Shown here piece after piece: positions 54,624-64,000 of a stretch of 64,000 nucleotides of DNA. Under the pieces are notes generated by a model, which was given only the letters and a program-made list of their open reading frames with translations, searched no databases and was not told the DNA's origin. Made by a program: the position numbers and the translations under genes. Positions within the stretch are counted from its first letter, which is position 1. Every line of letters starts with the position of its first letter. The stretch is from Phymorhynchus buccinoides (Eukaryota > Mollusca > Gastropoda > Neogastropoda > Raphitomidae): positions 16,961,756-17,025,755 of the forward strand of contig CM065690.1 of assembly GCA_017654935.2 (NCBI GenBank), in the 5' to 3' direction.

Positions 54624-55880
54624 GTACCATAGTACCATACCGCTCCACTCCAAGTCCTTATATTAGTTTGCCGTTTGCTGTGAGGATGAGGGGTATTATT
54701 TATATATCTAGGACTTCCTTTTTCACTGGATCCTTCAACATGGCATTCCATCTCTTCTAGTCTCTTCGAGCGATTGTAATTTTAGAACATTATTAGTTTT
54801 GTTATTTTACATAAGTTTTACCATTTCTTTTGAATTAAGTGCTGGTTTGCTTTTATTGTGGACTTTCAATCTGGTGCAAAGAGGACAACCATTCTCTTGT
54901 AGAAAGTCTTCTAGCTCAGCTTGAACATTCACTGGACATTCTTTGCAGGCCAACATGCAGACTGAAGAGTCTTTCACAAGACGAAACAGCTGTCTTTGCA
55001 TAGGCATTGTCTATCTCCCCCCATTGGGAGAAAAAGTAAATCAGCACATTATTTTCTTTTGTTCTTTTCAGAACACAAAACAAATCGTAAAGCTAAATTT
55101 ATAGTAATTGAGTTTGTTTCTTAGGTTCACAAACGCATACATTGGACACAAAACAAGTTTTATTAAAGCAAACTATATATACATAAGAGGAATGTTTAAT
55201 GGTGTTTTTTTTTTTTTCTTCTTCAATTCGTGATCGTTCCTTTTTCAAAGGAAGTTTCTGGGGTTATTTCTCTGAGCCTTTCATTCATTCATTCATGCAG
55301 TGCTAGGCGAGGGTGTCGTAGGTATCTTTGATTGGGGACGGAGGGGGGGAGGGGGGGGGGGGGGTTGCATCCCTTCAACGGAGAGTTATGCACCTTTGTT
55401 TTTTACTATATTATCTTCTAGCTTCACTATTTCAATGTTTTTAAAATCAAGTCCTTTTGGTATTGGTAATGGTATTTGTTTACGTTTCTAGTCACAGAGA
55501 CTGTGATATTCGGGCTGCTGCTCCCACCTGGAGAGCGCGTCGCCTTTTATGCAGTGCCGACTTTTTTAAAATTGCATAATTGTTTCTTGTATGTGACTAA
55601 AGGGAATTGGATGGGTGAATTTGGACGAATTGACAACTCCTTAGGTTACTCAATGTGCACGAAGGGGCACGAAGGTATTTGTTGTCCCGTCTGAAAGACA
55701 GCGTTCAGACCATAAGCCTTATGATCAGGTTTAGTGGTCTCCTACTCATCCTGTTCCTCGTCCTTCTTTTCCAATTTATTCTCCTACGCTTTCTCTTTCA
55801 CTTCCTTTTCCTCTTCCACCTCCTCCATCTTCTTTTCCCCCTTTTCCTTCCTTCTCTCTGTTTCTCCCTCCTGCTCCTTT
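54624..55880. other. intronic sequence, one palindrome-1 fragment
   Basis: AT-rich; includes a G tract near 55344-55363 and the fragment at 55491. No gene recognised on either strand. Confidence 0.45.
55491..55546 (+). repeat. fragment of palindrome-1 family
   Basis: GTCACAGAGACTGTG followed by GCTCCCACCTGGAGAGCGCG, a diverged piece of the arm at 2946-2993. Confidence 0.6.
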
Positions 55881-56840
55881 TCTTCTTATTCTTCTACTTT
55901 TTCTTCTATTTTGTTTTCTTCTTCTTCTTCTTCTTGTCCTGCTTCTTCTCCTCCTCCTCCTGCTTCTTCTTCTTCTTCTTCTTCTTCTTCTTCTTCTTCT
56001 TCTTCTTGTCCTGCTTCTTCTCCTCCTCCTCCTGCTTCTTCTTCTTCTTCTTCTTCTTCTTCTTCTTCTTCTTCTTCTTCTTGTCCTTCTTCTTCTCCTC
56101 CTCCTCCTGCTTCTTCTTCTTCTTCTTCTTCTTGTCCTGCTTCTTCTCCTCCTCCTCCTGCTTCTTCTTCTTCTTCTTGTCCTGCTTCTTTTCCTCCTCC
56201 TCCTGCTTCTTCTTCTTCTTCTTCTTCTTGTCCTGCTTCTTCTCCTCATCCTCCTGCTTCTTCTTCTTCTTCTTCTTCTTGTCCTGCTTCTTCTCCTCAT
56301 CCTCCTTCTTCTTCTTCTTCTTCTTCTTCTTCTTCTTCTTCTTCTTCTTCTTCTTCTTCTTGTCCTGCTTCTTCTCCTCCTCCTCCTGCCTCTTCTTCTT
56401 CTTTTTCTCCCTGTTTTTTTCTTCTTCTTCTTCTTCTTTTTCTACTTTTTCTTCTTCTTCTTCTTCTTCTTCTTCTTCTTTTTCTTCTTCTTCTTCTTCT
56501 GCTCCTCACCCTGCTTCTTTTTCTTGATTATTATCCTGCTCTTCCTCCTTCTCCTCCTCCTCCTGCTTCTTCTTCTTCTTTTTCTTCTTATTCTTCTTCT
56601 GTTCCTCCTCCTCCTGCTTCTTTTTCTTGATTATTCTCCTGCTCTTCCTCCTTCTCCTCCTCCTCCTCCTGCTTCTTCTTCTTCTTCTTCTTCTTCTTCT
56701 TCTTCTTCTTCTTCTTCTTCTTCTTCTTCTTCTTCTTCTTCTTCTTCTTCTTCTTCTTCTTCTTCTTCTTCTTCTGCTCCTCCTCCTGTTTCTTTTTCTT
56801 GATTATTCTCCTGCTTCTCCTCCTTCTCCTCCTCATCAAG
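55880..56840. repeat. polypyrimidine tract, (TTC)n with higher-order unit
   Basis: Over 900 bp with almost no purines on the plus strand. (CTT)n runs are separated by TGTCCTGCTTCTTCTCCTCC blocks (about eight copies), and TTTTTCTTGATTATT occurs three times. Poly-Ser, poly-Leu, poly-Phe and antisense poly-Arg/Lys/Glu frames are artefacts. Confidence 0.95.
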
Positions 56841-56884
56841 ACATTTCACTAGAGGGGAAGGGTATACCTACATTCATAATGATG

Positions 56885-57130
56885 TGTGTGTGTGTGTGTT
56901 TCCAGAACGCTGTACATCTTTCACAAACCAGCCACCTACCTCTACAACCAGCGCTGCTCGGATCTGAAGGTGTGTGTGTGCGTGTGCGTGTGCGTGTGCG
57001 TGTGCGTCTATGTGTGTGTAACTATGCGTGTGTGTTTGTCTATGTGTGTGTATGTGTATGTGTATGTTTGTGTGTGTAGCTATGTGTGTGTATGTATGTG
57101 TGTGTGTGTGTCTATCTGTCTGTGCCTGTT

Positions 57131-57166
<36 letters not shown>

Positions 57167-57190
57167 GCCTGTGTGTGTGTGTGTGTCGCT
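56885..57190. repeat. GT microsatellite around an exon
   Basis: GT repeats lie both upstream (56884-56900) and downstream (56970-57190) of the FHKP exon. The exon's own donor GTGTGT is the first unit of the repeat. Confidence 0.9.
56906..56969 (+). CDS. ADGB: androglobin exon with FHKP block
   Basis: A 64-bp exon after acceptor TTTCCAG. One base completes the Arg codon, then TLYIFHKPATYLYNQRCSDL and K at the donor GTGTGT (phase 0). I-Y-x-F-H-K-P and SDLK/SEFK are hallmark androglobin residues. The exon is wedged between a polypyrimidine tract of about 950 bp and a GT microsatellite that includes the donor. Confidence 0.93.
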
Positions 57191-57553
57191 GTGCGTGTAT
57201 ACAAGCGTGCATACGTTTCCATAAATATGACCGTGAATTGTATTATACTGTATGATACTGCATTACATTGCAATTTGATAACAGTGGAGATGCCTTGCTC
57301 GTGGCACATCCCCACCTTATCGGCCCAAATGACTTTAGGACTGCAGCACTAAGAGACGATGCAAAATGTTAGTGCGAGAGTCGCAGTCTTTCAGAAAAAC
57401 AATATTAAGCCACTCCACTACTGTATATGAATTCAATTACTGTACAGCTCTCACTTTACTGCTAGGCCTATGTTATTGTCCCCAACTTCAGGCTAGTGTC
57501 AACCAATGGTAAAAGCTGATTGAGTAAAATAGCCATATAAGGGCATGCAAATA

Positions 57554-59545
57554 AATGAGCATTGGGAGCGGCATAGAACATGTTGCACAACAAACAAATT
57601 AGTATTGGGAGTGGCATAGAACATGTTGCACAACAAATAAATTAGTATTGAGAGTGGCATATAGCATGTTGCACAACAAACAAATGAGTTTTGGGAGTGG
57701 CATAGAACATGTTGCACAACAAATAAATTAGTATTGAGAGTGGCATATAGCATGTTGCACAACAAACAAATGAGCTTTGGGAGTGGCTTGGAACATGTTT
57801 CATAAGAAACAAATGAGTATTGTGGCATAGAACAGTGAGTATAGTGTCAACCAATGGTAAAAGCTGATTGCGTAAAATAGCCATATAAGGGCATACAAAT
57901 AAATGAGCATTGGGAGTGGCATAGAACATGTTGCACAACAAATACATGAGTATTGGGATTGGCATAGAACATGTTGCACAACAAATAAATGAGCATTGGG
58001 AGTGGCATAGAACATGTTGCACAACGAACACAGGAGTTTTGGGAGTGGCATACAGCATGTTGCACAACAAATACATGAGTATTGGGAGTGGCTTGGAACA
58101 TGTTTCATAACAAACAAATGAGTATTGGGAGTGGCATAGAACATGTTGCACAACAAATACATGAGTTTTGGGAGTGGCATACAGCATGTTGCACAACAAA
58201 CAAATGAATATTGGGAGTGGCTTGGAACATGTTTCATAACAAACAAATGAGTATTGGGAGTGGCATAGAACAGGTTGCACAACAAATACATGAGTATTAA
58301 TTGGGAGTGGAATAGAACATGTTGCACAACAAACAAATGTGTATTGTGAGTGGCATAGAACATGCTGCACAACAAACAAATGTGTATAGGGAGTGGAATA
58401 GAACATGCTGCACAACAAACAAATGTGTATAGGGAGTGGCATAGAACATGCTGCACAACAAACAAATGTGTATAGGGAGTGGAATAGAACATTCTGCACA
58501 ACAAACAAATGTGTATAGGGAGTGGAATAGAACATGTTGCACAACAAACAAATGTGTATTGGGAGTGGCATAGAACATGCTGCACAACAAACAAATGTGT
58601 ATAGGGAGTGGAATAGAACATGCTGCACAACAAACAAATGTGTATAGGGAGTGGCATAGAACATGCTGCACAACAAACAAATGTGTATAGGGAGTGGAAT
58701 AGAACATTCTGCACAACAAACAAATGTGTATAGGGAGTGGAATAGAACATGTTGCACAACAAACAAATGTGTATTGTGAGTGGCATAGAACATGCTGCAC
58801 AACAAACAAATGTGTATAGGGAGTGGAATAGAACATGCTGCACAACAAACAAATGTGTATAGGGAGTGGCATAGAACATGCTGCACAACAAACAAATGTG
58901 TATAGGGAGTGGAATAGAACATTCTGCACAACAAACAAATGTGTATAGGGAGTGGAATAGAACATGTTGCACAACAAACAAATGTGTATTGGGAGTGGAA
59001 TAGAACATGCTGCACAACAAACAAATGTGTATTGGGAGTGGAATAGAACATGCTGCACAACAAACAAATGTGTATTGGGAGTGGCATAGAACATGTTGCA
59101 CAACAAACAAATGTGTATTGGGAGTGGCATAGAACATGCTGCACAACAAACAAATGTGTATTGGGAGTGGCATAGAACATGTTGCACAACAAACAAATGT
59201 GTATTGGGAGTGGCATAGAACATGCTGCACAACAAACAAATGTGTATTGGGAGTGGCATAGAACATGTTGCACAACGAATAAATGAGTATTGTGAGTGGC
59301 GTAGAACATGTTGCACAACAAACAAATGTGTATTGGGAGTGGAATAGAACATGCTGCACAACAAACAAATGTGTATTGGGAGTGGAATAGAACATTCTGC
59401 ACAACAAACAAATGTGTATTGTGAGTGGCATAGAACATGTTGCACAACAAACAAATGTGTATTGGGAGTGGAATAGAACATGCCGCACAACAAATACATG
59501 AGTATTGGGAGTGGCATAGAACATGTTGCACATAGGAAATGTTTT
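57554..59545. repeat. 43-bp minisatellite, about 45 copies
   Basis: Unit: TGTTGCACAACAAACAAATG, TGTATTGGGAGTGGCATAGA, ACA. Sub-variants (TGCTGC, GTATAGGG, GGAATAG) form a higher-order pattern at 58370-59000. A longer segment, GTCAACCAATGGTAAAAGCT, occurs at 57497 and 57846. Confidence 0.96.
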
Positions 59546-59674
59546 TTAAAATTTATTTATAATTGTCCTTTCAATGAGTATATTGGGAGTGGCATAGAAT
59601 ATGTTGCACATAGGAAAACAAATTTCCTTTTATTTTTTTGGTAATGTTTTTTTGTTTGTTTGTTGTTAATTCAG

Positions 59675-59743
59675 CATGTTACGCCAGCCACTCCAGTCGT
59701 GGAGAAAAAGGGAGACAAAAAGCAGCCCGCCGCGTCACCTGGC
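59675..59743 (+). CDS. ADGB: androglobin exon, lineage-specific insert
   Basis: A 23-codon, phase 0-0 exon from acceptor TTAATTCAG to donor GTGAGT. It encodes HVTPATPVVEKKGDKKQPAA and then SPG. It lies between SDLK and the LFVDS exon and has no counterpart that I recall in the vertebrate protein, so it may be an optional insert. Confidence 0.7.
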
Positions 59744-59764
59744 GTGAGTAGACTACAGGGAGTA

Positions 59765-60202
59765 AAGCCGGAATTCCATATGCGCGACGGCAATAATCGC
59801 CCACGATTAAATTTTATCGCCACCAACAGTAAACTCTTTCTGTACACCCATAGGCGCGATTATCGCGAGCAGTCAGTCGAATCTCGCTCGCGATTTTATT
59901 TTATCGTCTGGTCGAAAAAATATTTTTGGAGCCGTCGAAAATAGTCTGAAAATGGGTAGCACTAAAACATCAAGCCATTTTCTCTAGCGAGCATGGCTTC
60001 CAAAAGCGTGGAGAAACTTCTTGTACTGGTAAAAAAACGTTGCTTGCAATTCTGTAGTCGCGATCGCTGTTGTTTTTTAAGCGCGATGTTTGAATAGCGC
60101 CATCGAATAGCGTCAATGGAATTGCAAGCAACCTTTTTCGTCGCTGTCAAAAGTCGCGAGCGATTTAATCCAGCGAAAATAGCGCATATGGAATTCCAGC
60201 TT
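59765..60202. mobile_element. TA-flanked MITE with AAGCYGGAATTCC termini
   Basis: 438 bp with inverted ends AAGCCGGAATTCCATATGCG and its complement, flanked by TA. Rich in GCGATTATCGC/TCGCGAGC palindromic words. It lies 21 bp after an androglobin exon (59675-59743), so the intron begins almost inside it. Confidence 0.78.
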
Positions 60203-60260
60203 TATGTGACACACCGAAACACATTTTCCCATTGTTTTTCTTCCGCCTTCTGGCCTTTAA

Positions 60261-60383
60261 AGACCCACCACGTCACGTGTCAAAATTTCGGTTTTCACGT
60301 GTTTTCCCTCTTATAGCTGGAAAGAAATCTTAAGAAATTTTCTTAGCATAAGAGGGAATGTGACACATGACGTGGGGGGGTCT
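60261..60383. mobile_element. TTAA-flanked MITE, AGACCC termini
   Basis: 123 bp with inverted ends AGACCCACCACGTCACGTG / CATGACGTGGGGGGGTCT, flanked by TTAA on both sides. A different family from the piggyBac-type MITE at 10338. Confidence 0.75.
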
Positions 60384-60799
60384 TTAACGCCCAGGTTTGG
60401 GGTGACTGTGCCAAGAACGTTGACAACATCTCTGTGAGTGTGACTCTCTCTTTCTCTCTCTGTTTCTGTTTGTCTGCAGTGTATGTCTGTCTCTCTGTGT
60501 CGCTTGTCTCTGTCCGTTTCTCTCTGTCTCTCTGTGTCTCTCTCTCTCTCTCTGTCTCTCTCTCTAAATAAAATTTATTTCGTTCTCTTCGCTCCCCCAT
60601 ACACCCCCCCCCCCCTCCTGTACTGACATGTTCTCTACTGGCAGAAATGATCTCAGACTGCCCAGTGTGTGTGTGTGTGTGTGTGTGTGTTATAACACGA
60701 TCTTTATTTATAACAGTCTTTAACTAGTGCCTTTTGGTTGTTACAACAGCGAAACAATCTCTATTCAAACATTTCGAGGGCTTATAAAAACACATTCTA

Positions 60800-61125
60800 T
60801 CTTAATAACGGTCGTTACACAGTGCGTAACGGTCGTTACAACCGCTTGTTAGCCTTTATTCAAGAGTTTTTGAGGGCTGCAGACACATATTATATATTTG
60901 TAACGGTTGTTGCAACGTAGGCTACGTAACGGTCGTTACACAGAGCGTAACGGTCGTTACAAAGAGCGTAGCGGTCGTTACACAGAGCGTAACAGTCGTC
61001 ACAAGAGCGAACACTCTTTATTCAAACAAGTCCAGGACTTACAGCTCTGACATGTTCTATATTTGTAATAGTCGTTACATTGTGTGTTACGGTCGTTACA
61101 CAGTGCGTAACGGTCGTTACACGAG
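60800..61125. repeat. array of GTAACGGTCGTTAC near-palindromes
   Basis: About ten copies of AACGGTCGTTACA(C/A)AG(A/T)GCGT, 18-22 bp apart, in two groups (60805-60990 and 61065-61125), with earlier partial units at 60735. Confidence 0.85.
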
Positions 61126-61221
61126 TGAATTACCGTGTGTGTGCACGCTCGTGTGTGTGTGCATGTATGTGTGTGTGCGTGCGTGCCATATATATGTATA
61201 ATGCGTGTGTTTTGTTTTCAG

Positions 61222-61258
61222 ATACCAATCCACGAAGACAAATCGTCCTATTTCTTGT
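61222..61258 (+). CDS. ADGB: androglobin 37-bp micro-exon
   Basis: Acceptor TGTTTTGTTTTCAG is followed by IPIHEDKSSYFL plus one base, then donor GTATCC (phase 1). Joined to the next exon it rebuilds SSYFL-FVDS, matching the SYYLFVDS block of androglobin, which fixes both the donor and the next acceptor. It is too short for ordinary ORF detection. Confidence 0.82.
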
Positions 61259-61689
61259 GTATCCTTTTTCTTCTTCTTGTTCTTTTCCACCTGCTGGTTT
61301 GGTGACTAGACGTAAAAATATTACTCATTTTACCCGGCATTAGTTATCAATAATACCTTCATTTAGTCTTTGATCTGTTTGTGCTCTTTCTTGTAACTTC
61401 TAAAAAAACACACACAAAAAACAAAAAAAGAATGGCGATACACGAGAGAGGTAAGTATAGGTTACGGGCACATTGGGATAACAATGTAAGAGAGAAAGAA
61501 AGAGAAAGATGCACATTTTACGAGACGAGTAAATTAAGGCATGGGCACGGGTACACCTGTTCACATAGGCTCACTTGCGCACACACCTATAGTCAGAATT
61601 GCACAGACATTCACACGCTGACATCTACACAAATGTGCTCATTGTAGGCTACACAGTCCTGTTTCCTTAGAAAAATGTGTTCAATATGA

Positions 61690-61710
61690 CGCGCGCGCGC
61701 GCGCAGGTGC

Positions 61711-61755
<45 letters not shown>

Positions 61756-61837
61756 CACGCACGCACGCACACGCACACGCACACACATACACACACAGAG
61801 TTGATATACACATGACATTTACACACATATATATACA

Positions 61838-61869
<32 letters not shown>

Positions 61870-61925
61870 TGCGTGCACGCACAGACAGCATTTACACACA
61901 AACACACATTCACATACACACAGAG

Positions 61926-62010
<85 letters not shown>

Positions 62011-62035
62011 CTCTTTATCTCTCGCATTCTCACAT
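61690..62035. repeat. CG/CA (GCAC)n and CT microsatellites
   Basis: GCGC runs, (GCAC)n, CA, a second (GCAC)n and about 95 bp of (CT)n. Potential Z-DNA. Confidence 0.92.
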
Positions 62036-62501
62036 ACTCTTTCTTCTTCTCTCTTTCTTTTTCTTCTTCTTTCTCTCTCTCACTCTTCCTGCCGCAACAC
62101 ACAACGCTGTATAAGTGTCCAGTGGGACAGCTCAGCGTAGCCAGATTCAGATTTTGTGTCTGCCCCTCCTCCTCCTTCTTCTTCAAGTCAATCAGCCAAC
62201 TTCATCAGATTGAAGATATTGCTGACATAATGGAAAAAAACAGAAAAAACCGAGGTCACCACGCAGCGCCGAGACACAGCAGAAAGAAAGGAACAAATAA
62301 TAGGTAGATAAATAGTTCCCCTCCCCTTTCCACCCACCCCCCTCTATCCCTCAAATCAACACTTACAAGAACAATAACAACAACAAAAAACACACACAGA
62401 CTCGAGTGATCGCAAACTTCTCCACCGCCACAATATGTATGGGTTGAGCACAACAACAACAGCAACAACACTAAAACACCGTTTCCTTAAAAGCCCCCTA
62501 G

Positions 62502-62657
62502 TCGTGGACAGCGTCGCCCCATCAGAGATAATCATCTCCTACTCGGTGCTGCCCCGCTGGTTCGAAGTCCACCAAGGACCCACCGAGGAGAAGAGACCCA
62601 GCACCAAGCAGGGAAAGGAGAGGGACAGCGACAACAGCCTCAACTCTGTCCAGGACA
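62502..62657 (+). CDS. ADGB: androglobin exon with LFVDS..SVLPRW block
   Basis: Acceptor CCCCCTAG at 62501 leaves two bases that complete the Phe of LFVDS. The exon then reads VDSVAPSEIIISYSVLPRWF, then EVHQGPTEEKRPSTKQ and NSLNSVQD, and ends in phase 1 at donor GTGAGT. LFVDS..P.E.....S.L.RW is conserved androglobin sequence. The second two thirds of this exon and its donor are copied about nine more times downstream. The next exon is not visible and must lie beyond the array. Confidence 0.92.
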
Positions 62658-63700
62658 GTGAGTATTTTAAGGCTAGTTCGAAGCCCACCAAGGGCCCACC
62701 GAGGAGAAGAGGCACAGCACCAAGCAGGGGAAAGAGAGGGACAGCGACAACAGCCTCAACTCTGTCCAGGACAGTGAGTATTTTAAGGCTAGTTCGAAGC
62801 CCACCAAGGGCCCACCGAGGAGAAGAGGCACAGCACCAAGCAGGGGAAAGAGAGGGACAGCGACAACAGCCTCAACTCTGTCCAGGACAGTGAGTATTTT
62901 AAGGCTAGTTCGAAGCCCACCAAGGGCCCACCGAGGAGAAGAGGCACAGCACCAAGCAGGGGAAAGAGAGGGACAGCGACAACAGCCTCAACTCTGTCCA
63001 GGACAGTGAGTATTTTAAGGCTAGTTCGAAGCCCACCAAGGGCCCACCGAGGAGAAGAGGCACAGCACCAAGCAGGGGAAAGAGAGGGACAGCGACAACA
63101 GCCTCAACTCTGTCCAGGACAGTGAGTATTTTAAGGCTGGTTCGAGGCCCACCGAGGAGAAGAGGCACAGCACCAAGCAGGGGAAAGAGAGGGACAGCGA
63201 CAACAGCCTCAACTCTGTCCAGGACAGTGAGTATTTTAAGGCTGGTTCGAAGTCCACCAAGGGCCCACGGAGGGAGAAGAGAGCCAGCACCAAGCAGGGG
63301 AAAGAGAGGGACAGCGACAACAGCCTCAACTCTGTCCAGGACAGTGAGTATTTTAAGGCTGGTTCGAAGTCCACCAAGGGCCCACCGAGGACCCAGCACC
63401 AAGCAGGGAAAGGAGAGGGACAGCGACAACAGCCTCAACTCTGTCCAGGACAGTGAGTATTTTAAGGCTGGTTCGAAGTCCACCAAGGGCCCACGGAGGG
63501 AGGAGAAGAGACCCAGCACCAAGCAGGGAAAGGAGAGGGACAGCGACAACAGCCTCAACTCTGTCCAAGACAGTGAGTATTTTAAGGCTGGTTCGAAGCC
63601 CACCAAGGGCCCACGGAGGGAGAAGAGAGCCATCACCAAGCAGGGGAAAGAGAGGGACAGCGACAACAGCCTCAACTCTGTCCAGGACAGTGAGTATTTT
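62658..63700 (+). repeat. array of about nine further exon-tail plus donor units
   Basis: A 103-125-bp unit, TTCGAAGCCCACCAAGGGCC through CAGCACCAAGCAGGG, GACAGCGACAACAGCCTCAA, CTCTGTCCAGGACAGTGAGT and ATTTTAAGGCT. Each unit copies the second two thirds of the exon at 62502-62657 plus its donor. Long frames on both strands come from this array. Confidence 0.94.
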
Positions 63701-64000
63701 AAGGCTGAATTGTCGCACAAAACCCCCAGCACAACTCTACTAAAAAAAGGTAAAAAGATTAATATCAAAGAGAAACAACAGAAACAACAAACAACACATT
63801 TTTGTATTTTCAAAGAACGAATGAATGAATGGATGAATATAAAGTGACTCAACGGACAAAACATGAAACCGGCGAATGAATGTCAAATGAATAGTTTTTT
63901 GTGAAGTAGGAGGAATGATTTGACTCCCCAAAGAAGAACATTCTGACTGGAATGACATAATCACTCTCTCCCTCTCATTAACCTCCCTCACCCTTCCCGC
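63701..64000. other. end of window, nothing recognised
   Basis: AT-rich intron-like sequence after the array. No further androglobin exon was found before the window ends. Confidence 0.5.

Noticed and set aside
55655..56840. poly-Ser, poly-Leu, poly-Phe and antisense poly-Arg/Glu/Lys frames
   Set aside because: Translation of the (TTC)n polypyrimidine tract, no real gene signature.
57642..59531. 629-, 577- and 406-codon antisense frames
   Set aside because: They are three frames of a 43-bp minisatellite that happens to lack antisense stops. No domain and no flanking gene structure.
60395..60433. candidate 13-codon exon (VWGDCAKNVDNIS) between CAG and GTGAGT
   Set aside because: Good splice-like ends, but it starts in the flank of a TTAA MITE, matches no androglobin block, and the chain reads correctly without it.
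62905..63864. 319-codon antisense frame and 241-codon sense frame
   Set aside because: Both arise from the exon-tail/donor array. The real coding frame is the androglobin exon on the plus strand ending at 62657.

Overview
The window looks like a gene-rich but heavily repeat-laden molluscan, probably gastropod, nuclear genome. The grounds are spliced exons with GT-AG introns, abundant CA/GT and CT/AG microsatellites, many small foldback and MITE-type elements, and dispersed SINE-like repeats with a GACGTTAAA tail. The species assignment is inference. No bacterial genes, tRNA, rRNA or CRISPR array were found.

One host gene dominates. Twenty-one or twenty-two plus-strand exons between about 2.0 kb and 62.7 kb encode the N-terminal half of androglobin (ADGB), the calpain-like/globin chimeric protein. 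Splice phases agree from exon to exon. The order of conserved blocks follows the vertebrate protein: WPEW start, FEDP block, calpain-like region with YGKY and GCWRK, Lys-rich linker, LRQNGLSH block, FINY block, FHKP block and LFVDS block. The IQ and globin parts must lie beyond 64 kb. The first exon or exons are uncertain.

The 21.9-kb intron between the exons at 18.9 kb and 40.9 kb holds a 2.1-kb minisatellite and a complete 14.1-kb Polinton/Maverick element (24141-38286). The element has terminal inverted repeats of about 190 bp and a 5-bp target duplication AAAGA. Its 13 open genes include protein-primed PolB, a candidate double jelly-roll major capsid protein, a packaging ATPase, a retroviral-type integrase and nine less known, mostly membrane or structural proteins. 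No adenovirus-type protease gene was recognised. Two SINEs with a head matching the 5' end of U2 snRNA, each with clean target duplications, sit on either side of it.

The most unusual host-gene pattern is that the 3' end of an exon plus its splice donor has been tandemly copied into the following intron. This is clear three times (after the exons at 46.3, 48.2 and 62.5 kb, giving 3, about 12 and about 10 donor copies) and probable a fourth time (after the exon at 14.3 kb).

The remaining intronic space is filled with minisatellites (43-, 78-, about 87-bp and pentanucleotide arrays), a polypyrimidine tract of about 950 bp, MITEs with 5-bp, TTAA or TA target duplications, and long palindromes. 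Most long open frames over these arrays are repeat artefacts and are not annotated as genes.
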